This document shows positions 1-7,761 of a stretch of 59,821 nucleotides of DNA, one piece after another. The position numbers and the translations under genes were made by a program. The notes beneath the pieces are model-generated. The model was not told the DNA's origin. It worked only from the letters and a program-made list of their open reading frames with translations, and searched no databases. The stretch is from Azohydromonas aeria (lineage in GTDB: Bacteria > Pseudomonadota > Gammaproteobacteria > Burkholderiales > Burkholderiaceae_C), in contig NZ_VIDQ01000042.1 in the NCBI RefSeq assembly GCF_009760915.1, positions 1 to 59,821 of the forward strand, given 5' to 3'. Within the stretch, counting starts at the first letter, position 1. Each line of letters starts with the position of its first letter.

Positions 1-24
1 CCGGCCGAGCCCGAGCCGGCCTGA
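1..24 (+). CDS. 3' tail of an upstream gene (partial)
   Basis: The first 24 bases read in frame 1 as a short Pro/Ala/Glu tail (PAEPEPA) ending in TGA. This fits the end of a plus-strand gene that starts outside the window. Nothing can be said about its function. The 93 bases between this stop and the next start are very GC-rich, with GGC/GGGC runs at 33-65 and no gene. Confidence 0.35.
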   Translation, partial: PAEPEPA

Positions 25-117
25 GCCGCGCGCGGGCGGCGGACGGCGGGCGGCGGGCGGGCGCGGCGCTTGCCGACAGGGGCTCCCCGATCCACTCCAT
101 CCAAGAGGAGCCCTCTG

Positions 118-1059
118 ATGAACACCTCCACGCTGTCCGGCACCGCCCCGTCCTCCACCCCGGCCTCGCGCCCGTTCGCCGTCGTCACCGGCGCGTCCTC
201 GGGCATCGGCTTCGAGCTCGCGCGCGGCTGCGCCGAGCGCGGCTACGACCTGCTGATTGCCGCCGACGAGGGCGAGATCGAGCAGAAGGCGCAGGAGCTG
301 CGCGCGCACGGCACCGAGGTGCGCTCGGTGCAGGCCGACCTGTCCACGGTCGAGGGCGTCGAGAAGCTCTTCGCCGCGGCCGAAGGCCGCCCGGTGGACG
401 CGCTGCTGGCCAATGCCGGGCACGGCCTGGGCAAGGGCTTCCTGGACCAGGACTTCGAGGCCGCGCGCCACGTGCTCGACACCAACGTCACCGGCACGCT
501 GGCGCTGCTGCAGAAGGTCGGGCGCCAGATGCGCGAGCGCCGCAGCGGCCGCATCCTGATCACGGGCTCGATCGCCGGCTACATGCCCGGCAGCTACCAG
601 GCCGTCTACAACGGCTCCAAGGCCTTCCTGGACTCCTTCGCGCTGGCGCTGCGCGAGGAGCTCAAGGACTGCGGCGTGACCGTGACCTGCCTGATGCCCG
701 GGCCCACCGAGACGAAGTTCTTCGAGCGCGCCGACCTGCTCGACACCGCCGTGGGCACCATGAAGAAGGACGACGCGGCCATGGTCGCGCGCCAGGGCCT
801 GGAGGCGCTGTTCTCGGGCAAGCCCGGCGTGGTCACGGGGCTGAAGAACAAGCTGCAGGTGGCCGCGGCCACCGTCACGCCGGGGCCGGCGCTGGCGCGC
901 GCGCATGCCAAGCAGGCCGCCCCGGGCAGCGCGCAGGCCGCGGCCGAGGCCAAGCGGAAGATGAAGACCGTGGCCGGCGCCGTGGGCGGCATCGCGCTGC
1001 TGAGCGCGTGGTGGCTGCTGCGCGGGCCCAGCGCGCGGCGCGGGCACGTGACGGTCTGA
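118..1059 (+). CDS. SDR family NAD(P)-dependent oxidoreductase
   Basis: A 313-residue classical short-chain dehydrogenase/reductase. The Rossmann cofactor motif TGASSGIG is at residues 24-31, the NAG motif at 99-101, and the catalytic set Ser151, Tyr164, Lys168 lies in a normal YxxxK arrangement. The C-terminus is longer than in a minimal SDR and ends in a hydrophobic stretch (about 290-306, GAVGGIALLSAWWLL), which may anchor it to the membrane. The start at 118 is preferred because AAGAGGAG lies at a good distance upstream; an in-frame ATG at 70 has no such site. The substrate cannot be told from the sequence. It stands alone and is followed by a perfect inverted repeat. Confidence 0.9.
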   Translation: MNTSTLSGTAPSSTPASRPFAVVTGASSGIGFELARGCAERGYDLLIAADEGEIEQKAQELRAHGTEVRSVQADLSTVEGVEKLFAAAEGRPVDALLANAGHGLGKGFLDQDFEAARHVLDTNVTGTLALLQKVGRQMRERRSGRILITGSIAGYMPGSYQAVYNGSKAFLDSFALALREELKDCGVTVTCLMPGPTETKFFERADLLDTAVGTMKKDDAAMVARQGLEALFSGKPGVVTGLKNKLQVAAATVTPGPALARAHAKQAAPGSAQAAAEAKRKMKTVAGAVGGIALLSAWWLLRGPSARRGHVTV

Positions 1060-1065
1060 GGCCCT

Positions 1066-1090
1066 GGAAGGCGCCGCCATGGCGCCTTCC
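1066..1090 (+). terminator. Perfect hairpin between SDR and kinase genes
   Basis: GGAAGGCGCC and GGCGCCTTCC form a 10-bp perfect stem around a 5-base loop just after the SDR stop. No T-run follows, so this is either a non-canonical terminator or an RNA-stability hairpin. Confidence 0.4.
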
Positions 1091-1159
1091 GCACTGTCGG
1101 CCGCCCGCCGCGGTGCTAGGCTGCCCCGTCCGGTTCCCGGCCCCCGGAGGCAGCCTCGC

Positions 1160-3379
1160 ATGCGCATCCGTCCCCAGCTCGTGTTGATGATGACCGCCGT
1201 GGTGGCGCCGATGGCGCTGCTGGCGGGCGCGTCCATCCACGCGCTGGGCAAGGCGCAGCGCGAGGCGCATGCGCAGCGCTACCAGGAGCGCGTGAGCGCG
1301 CTGCGGCTGGCGCTGGACAACGAGATCCAGGGCACCACGCGCGTGCTGGAGAGCCTGGCCATTGCCGGCGGCGCGGCCGACGCCGCGCCCGGCGGCGCCG
1401 AGTCGCAGGCGCTGCTGGAGCGGCTGCTCAAGAGCTTTCCGCTGTGGTCGGTGGCCGGCGTGGTCGATGGCCGCGGCCACGAGCTGGCGGCCGTGCGCCG
1501 CGCCGGCAGCGCCGAGCCGCTGGCGGTGGACGCCGCCACGATGGCGCAGCTGCAGGCCTCGCGTGCCACCGTCCTCTCCGACCTCGTGCCCGCGCCCGGC
1601 GGCGCGGGCTTTTCCACCTGGATCGCCACGCCCGTGGTGCGCGACGGCCGCGTCGAGCGCGCCGTGGTGGCGCGCATGGACGACCGCGCCTGGCTGGCGT
1701 TCCTGCGCGACTACCCGGTGGCCGAGGGCGCGACGCTCACGCTCAACGACCGCCACGGCACGATCGTGGCCCGCACCCTCAACCACGACCAGTGGGTCGG
1801 CAAGCCCTCCAGCCCGGCCTTCTGGGAGCGCACCAAGGGACGCGCCGAAGGCACCTTCGAGGTCCGTGGCCTGGAAGGGCAGCGCTTCATCGCCGCCTTC
1901 AGCCGGCTGCGCAGCGCCGACTGGGTGCTGAGCACGGGCGTGCCGGCCGAGACGGCGGAGGCCGCGCTGCAGCTGCCCGCGCTGCTGACCGCCGGCGGGC
2001 TGGCCGTGACGGTGCTGCTGGCGCTCGGGATCGCGCTGACGGTGGCGCGGCGCATCATCGACTCGCTGGAGCCGCTGGCGGCGCTGGCGCAGTCGGACGG
2101 GCACATGCAGCCCGAGACCGGGCGGCTGCCCATCCGCGAGGCCGAGGCCGCGCGCCGCGCGCTGCGCCAGGCGCTGGCCGACCAGGCCGAGGCGCTGGCG
2201 CAGGCCGAGCGCCTGGCGCGCGCCAAGGACGAGTTCCTGGCCATGCTCGCGCACGAGCTGCGCAACCCGCTGGCGGCGATCCGCTCGGCCACCGGCGTGC
2301 TGGGCAGCCCGCGCGTCACGCCCGAGATGGAGCGGCGCGCGCGCGAGGTGCTCGACCGCCAGGTCGGGCACATGGTGCGCATGGTTGACGAGCTGCTCGA
2401 TGCCGCGCGGCTGACCAGCGGCACCATCCGGCTGGAGATGGTGCCGCTGGACCTGGCGCAGGCGGTGCGGCGCGTGCTGCAGGCCTTCGAGCAGGCCGGG
2501 CGCACGGCGCAGCTGCGCATCGACGCCGCGGAGCTGGCGCCGCTGCACGTGCGCGCCGACGAGACGCGCATCGAGCAGATCGTCTCCAACCTGGTGGACA
2601 ACGCCGCGAAATACGCCCGGCCCGAAGGCGGGCAGCTGCGCATCCGGCTGCGCGAGCACGCCGGGCAGGCCGAGCTGAGCTTCGCCGACGACGGCAGCGG
2701 GCTGGCCGCGGAGCTGCTGCCGCGCATCTTCGAGCCCTTCTCGCAGGGCGAGCGCAGCATCGACCGCGCCCAGGGCGGGCTGGGGCTGGGGCTGCACGTG
2801 GTGCGGCGCCTGATCGAGCTGCACGGCGGCTCGGTCGAGGCGCACAGCGACGGCCCCGACCGCGGCGCCACGTTCACGGTGCGGCTGCCGCTGCTGGTGG
2901 AGGAAGACGCCGACCCCGCCGCGCCCGAGGCGGTGATGCGTTTGAAACCGCTGCGCATCGCGCTGGTGGAGGACAACCGCGACGTGGAGGAGATGACGGG
3001 CTCGCTGCTGCGCCTGGCCGGTCACCAGGTGGTGTGCGCGGTGGACGGCGAAAGCGCCGTGGCGCTGGTGCAGGGCCAGCAGACGGAGGTGGCGCTGGTG
3101 GACATCGGGCTGCCGGGCATCGACGGGCTGGAGGTGGCGCGGCGCATCCGCGCGCTGCGCGCCAGCCCGGCGCCGGTGCTGATCGCGCTGACGGGCTACG
3201 GCGACGCGCGCACGCGCGAAGCCGCCGCGGCCGCCGGCTTCGACGGCTTCCTGCGCAAGCCCTTCGAGCTGCGCAGCTTCGAGCAGGCGGTGCTGGAGGC
3301 GTGGGCGGCGCGGGACGGGCAGCGCGGGGGCGAGGACAGCGGCGGCGGCGGTGGTGGCAGCGCGGCGACGGGGGCGTAG
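1160..3379 (+). CDS. Hybrid sensor histidine kinase/response regulator
   Basis: A 739-residue membrane hybrid kinase. An N-terminal transmembrane helix (about 8-28) is followed by a periplasmic sensor region (about 30-265), a second helix (about 272-296), a HisKA domain with phospho-acceptor His365 in AHELRNPLAA, and an ATPase domain with the N-box (DNAAKY, Asn481) and a G-box. A C-terminal receiver domain begins near residue 597, with acidic pocket Glu604/Asp605 and phospho-acceptor Asp648. The tail is Gly-rich. The start at 1160 is chosen because CCGGAGG precedes it and it places the first helix at the N-terminus; an upstream in-frame ATG at 1079 overlaps the hairpin. No DNA-binding regulator is adjacent, so the output partner is unknown. 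Confidence 0.9.
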   Translation: MRIRPQLVLMMTAVVAPMALLAGASIHALGKAQREAHAQRYQERVSALRLALDNEIQGTTRVLESLAIAGGAADAAPGGAESQALLERLLKSFPLWSVAGVVDGRGHELAAVRRAGSAEPLAVDAATMAQLQASRATVLSDLVPAPGGAGFSTWIATPVVRDGRVERAVVARMDDRAWLAFLRDYPVAEGATLTLNDRHGTIVARTLNHDQWVGKPSSPAFWERTKGRAEGTFEVRGLEGQRFIAAFSRLRSADWVLSTGVPAETAEAALQLPALLTAGGLAVTVLLALGIALTVARRIIDSLEPLAALAQSDGHMQPETGRLPIREAEAARRALRQALADQAEALAQAERLARAKDEFLAMLAHELRNPLAAIRSATGVLGSPRVTPEMERRAREVLDRQVGHMVRMVDELLDAARLTSGTIRLEMVPLDLAQAVRRVLQAFEQAGRTAQLRIDAAELAPLHVRADETRIEQIVSNLVDNAAKYARPEGGQLRIRLREHAGQAELSFADDGSGLAAELLPRIFEPFSQGERSIDRAQGGLGLGLHVVRRLIELHGGSVEAHSDGPDRGATFTVRLPLLVEEDADPAAPEAVMRLKPLRIALVEDNRDVEEMTGSLLRLAGHQVVCAVDGESAVALVQGQQTEVALVDIGLPGIDGLEVARRIRALRASPAPVLIALTGYGDARTREAAAAAGFDGFLRKPFELRSFEQAVLEAWAARDGQRGGEDSGGGGGGSAATGA

Positions 3380-3410
3380 CGGGCGGGCCACGCCGGCTCC
3401 AGGCGCCGCC

Positions 3411-5744
3411 TCACCCCGCCACCGCCCCTTCCCCCGCCCGCGCCACCCGATTCCGTCCCAGCGCCTTGGCCGCGTAGAGCGCCCGGTCGGCGCGCCCCAG
3501 CAGCGCCGCGGCATCGGCCTCGCTCGCGGCGAAGGCGGCCACGCCGATGCTGGCCGTCACGCGCAGGGGCCCGGCCGGGGTGCCGATCTCCAGCGCCGCC
3601 ACCTCGCGGCGCAGCGACTCCGCCAGCACGGCCGCGCCCTCGGCCGGCGTCTCGGGCAGCAGCAGCGCGAACTCCTCGCCGCCCAGCCGCCCGATGCGGT
3701 CGCTGCGGCGCAGCCGCTCGCGCAGCGCGGCGCACACCTGCACCAACACCGCGTCGCCCGCGGCATGGCCGTGGCGGTCGTTGACCTGCTTGAAATGGTC
3801 CAGGTCCAGCATCAGCAGCGCGCCGGCATGGCCGTGGCGCTGGAAGCGCGCGAGCTCGCGCTCGACCTCGTCGAGGAAGGCGCGCCGGTTCAGCACGCCG
3901 GTGAGCTCGTCGGTGGTGGCCAGGCGCTGCAGCTCGGCCTCGTGGCGCTTGCGCTCGGTGATGTCCTGGAACACGCCCACGAAATGGCTGGGCCGCCCTT
4001 CGGCGTCGCGGTCCACGGTGATGGTCAGCCACTCGGTGAAGAGCTCGCCGGACTTGTGCCGGTTGACGATCTCGCCGCACCAGCTGCCCTGCGCCAGCAG
4101 CTCGCGCCACATCGCCTGGTAGAAGGCCGCGTCGTGCTGCCCCGAGGACAGCAGCGCCGGCGTGCGGCCGAGCACCTCCTCGGCCGCGTAGCCGGTGATG
4201 CGGGTGAAGGCCGGGTTGACCGAGACGATGCGGTTGCGCGCGTCGGTGATGAGGATGGCCTCGGCATTGATGGCGAAGACGCGCCCGTTCAGCCGCAGCG
4301 CCTCGGCGCTGCGGCGCGCGGCCGTGATGTCGTGCTGCAGCAGCAGCGCGCAGCGCTGGTCCTCGCGCAGGAAGGGCCGCACGCGCACGCGGAACCAGCG
4401 CGGGCCCCGCGCCGTGGCTACCTCGTAGGCGCCCTCGAAAGCCTCGTCCCGGCCCGCGAGCACCGCGGCGATGCCGGCCTCCAGCGCGGGGGTGCCCTCG
4501 CCGTCGCCGGGCCGGTACAGCCCGGCCAGCGCGCCGTAGTGCAGCGCCTGCGGCTCCCCGGCCGGCAGCGCGGCGTCGCTGGCCATGTCGCGCCAGTCCT
4601 GGTTGAGGGCCAGCGCCCGGCCGTCGGCGCCGAACAGCAGCACGCTGGCCGGCAGCGCGTCGAGCAGCCGCGCCAGCCCCGCGGCCTGCTCGGCCTGGCC
4701 GTGCAGGCGCCGCAGCGCGTCGCGGCGCAGCAGCCGCCAGCCCAGCAGCAGCGCCAGCGCGGCCAGCGCGATCAGGGGCACGAGCACCAGGGCGCGGCGC
4801 CGGGCTTCCTCGCGCGCGTCGGCCAGCGCCGCGGCCTGCTCCACACGGGCCACCACGGCAAAGGGCCGCGCGCGGTCGCCGCGCCAGGCCGTGATCCACG
4901 CGCCACGCCCGGGCACGGTCTGCACCAGGTCGCCGGCCTCGGCGCCGTCGTGCCAGCGCTGCACCAGCGCCTGCCCGGCCTGGCGCCAGCCGGGCTCGGC
5001 CGCCTCGCGCGTGCTCAGCAGCAGCGCGCCGTCCCAGCGCAGCACGTCCACGGCCCAGCCGGCGCCGGCCTCGCGCGCCATGAGCCGGTTCAGGAAGAAG
5101 TCCACGTTGAGCGTGGCCACCACCACCTGCCCGCCGGGCCCGCCCCCCAGCATCACCGGCACGAAGCCCACGTCGGCGCCGATGCTGGCGTCGGCCGCCA
5201 GCGCCCGGCCCTCGGCCAGGTCGCGCCCGGCATGGGCGCGGCCCAGGCGCAGCAGCGGCTCGGCCGAGTCGGGGTCCGCTTCGGGCAGCCAGCCGGCCAG
5301 GTCCACGCGCACGCCCACGTTGGCCGGGCTGGTGCTGGCCTGCACCAGCCCATGGCGGTCCAGCAGCGACAGCGAGCGCAGGTGCGGCGCGTTGCGCAGC
5401 AGCTCGTGCAGCCGCTGGCCGCGCGCGGCCGCGGCCGCCGTCCCGGCCGGTGCCGCCGCGCCGCCGGCATGGGCCCCGGCCCCGGCCCCGGCCTCGGCTT
5501 CGGCCTCGGCCTGCAGCAGCCCGCGCAGCGACAGCTCGACCGCGCTCAGCGTCTGCCCGAAGAGGTGGGCGTTGTGGCGCGCCTCCAGCACCGCGAGCCG
5601 GCGGTGCGACTCCAGCTGGTCGAGCTCCAGGCGCCGGCCGTGGTAGAGCAGCGCGCCCAGCGCCGCCAGGGCGACCAGCACGATGGCGGCGACGATGAGC
5701 ACGTCGGCCAGGCGGCTCCACGCGGTGCGCATCAGGATCGGCAT
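3411..5744 (-). CDS. Membrane-bound PAS-GGDEF diguanylate cyclase
   Basis: A 777-residue protein predicted to make cyclic di-GMP. Two helices (about 13-34 and 319-337) bracket a large periplasmic sensor region. Cytoplasmic PAS-like folds follow: a degenerate one about 355-475 and a clear one about 485-600 ending DITERKRHE. The C-terminal GGDEF domain carries the active GGEEF signature at 688-692 and an intact product-inhibition I-site, Arg679-x-x-Asp682, five residues before it. There is no EAL domain. The sensor contains a Glu-Ala/Gly-Ala low-complexity run (about 80-100) encoded by an imperfect GC repeat. The gene begins 21 bases after the solute-binding-protein gene on the same strand and is probably co-transcribed with it. 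Confidence 0.92.
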   Translation of the reverse strand: MPILMRTAWSRLADVLIVAAIVLVALAALGALLYHGRRLELDQLESHRRLAVLEARHNAHLFGQTLSAVELSLRGLLQAEAEAEAGAGAGAHAGGAAAPAGTAAAAARGQRLHELLRNAPHLRSLSLLDRHGLVQASTSPANVGVRVDLAGWLPEADPDSAEPLLRLGRAHAGRDLAEGRALAADASIGADVGFVPVMLGGGPGGQVVVATLNVDFFLNRLMAREAGAGWAVDVLRWDGALLLSTREAAEPGWRQAGQALVQRWHDGAEAGDLVQTVPGRGAWITAWRGDRARPFAVVARVEQAAALADAREEARRRALVLVPLIALAALALLLGWRLLRRDALRRLHGQAEQAAGLARLLDALPASVLLFGADGRALALNQDWRDMASDAALPAGEPQALHYGALAGLYRPGDGEGTPALEAGIAAVLAGRDEAFEGAYEVATARGPRWFRVRVRPFLREDQRCALLLQHDITAARRSAEALRLNGRVFAINAEAILITDARNRIVSVNPAFTRITGYAAEEVLGRTPALLSSGQHDAAFYQAMWRELLAQGSWCGEIVNRHKSGELFTEWLTITVDRDAEGRPSHFVGVFQDITERKRHEAELQRLATTDELTGVLNRRAFLDEVERELARFQRHGHAGALLMLDLDHFKQVNDRHGHAAGDAVLVQVCAALRERLRRSDRIGRLGGEEFALLLPETPAEGAAVLAESLRREVAALEIGTPAGPLRVTASIGVAAFAASEADAAALLGRADRALYAAKALGRNRVARAGEGAVAG

Positions 5745-5765
5745 CAGCTCGCTTCCGGCACGGGC

Positions 5766-6626
5766 TCAGCGCCCGATGACGATCGGGTCGAGCCCATGGC
5801 GGCGCGCGGCCTCCAGCAGCCGCCCGTCGCGCTTGATGCGCGCCACGAAGGCGTCGAGCTGGCGCAGCCAGGCCTCGTCGCCCGGCGCCACGGCCCAGGC
5901 GTAGGGCGTGACGTGGAAGGTGCCCGTGGGCGCCACCAGCCGCGCCCAGTCGGTGCCGGCGAGCATGCGGCGGCTGTAGGGGAAGTCGGTCATGAACACG
6001 TCGGCGCGGCCGGACTCGACTTCCTGCTCGCGCGCGTGCGGCGTGTCCAGCACCGCCAGCCGCGCCTGGCGCAGCCGCTCGCGCATCACCGGCTCGTGCA
6101 GCGTGCCGCGCGCCACGGCCACCACGACGCCGGGACGGTCGATGTCGTCCCAGCTGCGGATCACGCGGTTGCTGCGCGTGGTGATGGCGTAGATGTCGCT
6201 GGCCAGGTGCGGCGCCGTGAAGCGCAGCCGCTCCTGGCGCGCGGGCGTGACGCCGATGGCGAACATGGCCACGTCGCAGCGGTCGCCCAGCACGTCGTCG
6301 AACAGCCGCGCGAAGCTGCTGTCCACGAACTGCACCGCCACGCCCAGGTCCTTGCCCAGCGCCTGCGCCAGGTCCACGTCGATGCCGCTGAGCTGGCGCG
6401 TCACCGGGTGGCGGTAGGAGATGCCGTAGTAGTCGGGCCAGATGCACACCCGCACCGCGCCGGCCTGGCGCACGCGCTCCAGGCGCGCCGCGGGCTCGGC
6501 GGCAGGCACGGCCTGGGCGACAGGCACGGCCTGAGCGACAGGCACGGCCTGGGCGGCAGGTGCGGCCTGGACCAGGGGCACGGCCAGGACTGCGGTGCAG
6601 GCCAGGCGAAGCAGGAAGGAGAACAT
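5766..6626 (-). CDS. Periplasmic solute-binding protein (SBP_bac_3 type)
   Basis: A 286-residue periplasmic binding protein of the family used by amino-acid ABC transporters. A signal peptide is followed by a six-residue repeat (AQAVPV, three to four copies) and then the typical core opening LERVRQAGAVRVCIWPDYYG. Other family marks include SGIDVDLAQALGKDLG and the closing lobe. No permease or ATPase gene is adjacent. Its only operon partner is the diguanylate cyclase 21 bases downstream, so a role as the ligand-sensing subunit of a signalling pair is more likely than transport. That link is inference; the family assignment is firm. Confidence 0.85.
   Translation of the reverse strand: MFSFLLRLACTAVLAVPLVQAAPAAQAVPVAQAVPVAQAVPAAEPAARLERVRQAGAVRVCIWPDYYGISYRHPVTRQLSGIDVDLAQALGKDLGVAVQFVDSSFARLFDDVLGDRCDVAMFAIGVTPARQERLRFTAPHLASDIYAITTRSNRVIRSWDDIDRPGVVVAVARGTLHEPVMRERLRQARLAVLDTPHAREQEVESGRADVFMTDFPYSRRMLAGTDWARLVAPTGTFHVTPYAWAVAPGDEAWLRQLDAFVARIKRDGRLLEAARRHGLDPIVIGR
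6505..6574. repeat. 18-bp tandem repeat inside the SBP signal region
   Basis: Three near-identical 18-base units (GGCACGGCCTGGGCGACA and variants) and a fourth, more diverged, partial copy. On the minus strand they encode the AQAVPV repeats directly after the signal peptide. Copy number may vary between strains without disturbing the reading frame. Confidence 0.75.
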
Positions 6627-6801
6627 CGGCGCGTTGCGGTGGAACGGAACCCCGCCCTATCGGCCGCCGCGCCCGGGAATTGAGGCCCGCCCGGCCCCGG
6701 CGGCCCGCCGGCGCGTGACCGAATTGACATGCTTCAAACACGGAGGCCGCCGCGCGCCGGAAACCGCCGGAAACCCGCGGCGGCCAGCGCCGGCGCCGGC
6801 G

Positions 6802-7023
6802 TCAGTCGCCGGTCAACTCCTCGTAGGGCGGCAGGTTGAGCACCGTCAGCGCGGCGAAGTCATAGGCCAGCTCCAGCTCGCCGGCGGCGCGCAGGTGGTC
6901 TTCGAGCAGCGCCAGCTCCTGCGGCTGCGCCTGGCCGGCGGCCACGGCCTCGCGCAGCGCGCGCACCCGGGCGGCGACGGCCTGGATCGCGATGACCAGG
7001 GTCTGGGGCGTGAGGTCGGTCAT
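6802..7023 (-). CDS. Tsi2-like T6SS immunity protein
   Basis: A 73-residue, probably all-helical acidic protein. Compared from memory with Pseudomonas aeruginosa Tsi2 (77 residues), it shares the opening pattern PQTLxxAIQxVAAR and the closing LPPYxxL, with an intervening helix pair of similar length. It lies 38 bases downstream of the Tse2-like toxin gene on the same strand, the usual toxin-immunity order. It would bind and neutralise the toxin in the cytoplasm of the producer and its kin. The start at 7023 has GAGGAG about 8 bases upstream. Longer readings of this frame have no support. No alignment was run. Confidence 0.75.
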   Translation of the reverse strand: MTDLTPQTLVIAIQAVAARVRALREAVAAGQAQPQELALLEDHLRAAGELELAYDFAALTVLNLPPYEELTGD

Positions 7024-7061
7024 GCGCGGTCTCCTCGCGGTCGGCGGTTGCGGCGGCGGGC

Positions 7062-7529
7062 TCAGCGCTGCCCGATCAGCTCGCGCTGGCGCGCCACGGC
7101 GGCGCGCGCGAAATTGTCCAGGTGCCGCCGGAACGCGAGCAGCGGCATGCGCGTGCGCGGCTCGATCCGATATTGATGCCCTTCGAGCGCCGGCTGGCCC
7201 GGACAAACCTGCCTTTCCTTGTCCTTGCGTATCAGCAACTCGTCGGAATACTCGGTACCCTCGGGAATCCAGAATTCCCGAACCGGCCACCAGCCGGGGA
7301 CATCGCGCAGCAGGGGACCGCTGCCTTCCAGGATTTCGGGATTCGTGTTTCCCAACACCACCGTCGCCTCGGCGCAACCGGCAACCATGCACCGCAGCGC
7401 GCTGCTGTAGCGGCTCTTCGCCTCCCAGCACGGATCGAGAATGCCGTCTCCCGGATAAATGCCGACGGTTATTGCCCCGAATTGATCGCCTTCGATCGAG
7501 CGATATAGATTCGTGTGAGTTCTTGCCAT
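7062..7529 (-). CDS. Tse2-like ADP-ribosyltransferase-fold T6SS toxin
   Basis: A 155-residue protein with no signal peptide. From memory it parallels P. aeruginosa Tse2 (158 residues): an early LYR (8-10), a central IPEGTxxxxxLxIRKD segment (88-103; IPDGT...LKVKQD in Tse2), then HQYRIEP (118-124) and HLDNFxRxAxxRQ (136-148), the last nearly identical to Tse2. Tse2 is a cytoplasmic growth-inhibiting effector delivered by the type VI system. The histidine important in Tse2 appears shifted by one position here (GHQY against ATHY). A GGGGAGG site precedes the ATG at 7529. Base composition is less GC-rich than in the neighbours, which suggests transfer. A Tsi2-like gene follows. Confidence 0.7.
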   Translation of the reverse strand: MARTHTNLYRSIEGDQFGAITVGIYPGDGILDPCWEAKSRYSSALRCMVAGCAEATVVLGNTNPEILEGSGPLLRDVPGWWPVREFWIPEGTEYSDELLIRKDKERQVCPGQPALEGHQYRIEPRTRMPLLAFRRHLDNFARAAVARQRELIGQR

Positions 7530-7761
7530 CGCCTGAACCTCCCCGATGCAGGAGGTGTCAGGTTAACCAGTTCGCGCCCGGAACGCGAGAGGCCCCGCGC
7601 GGCGAACCCCCCTTTCCAATCATTGCCCGATCGCCCTTCAATCACCTTTCAAGCGCCTTTCAATTGCAGCCGGCGTTGAACATGCTTTGAAGCGCCGTGG
7701 AAACAAATCGGCTCCGGCTTCCATGCGGCGCAAGAAGGAACCGGCGTTCCCCGTTCTTGCC

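Noticed and set aside
875..3514. An 879-codon minus-strand frame opposite the hybrid kinase
   Set aside because: The plus-strand frame has clear kinase motifs; the opposite frame has shadow composition and no start signal.
3351..6683. A 1110-codon open frame on the plus strand opposite the diguanylate cyclase and binding-protein genes
   Set aside because: It is His/Arg/Gln/Ala-rich and low in complexity, as expected for the antisense of high-GC genes; the minus-strand frames carry recognisable domains.
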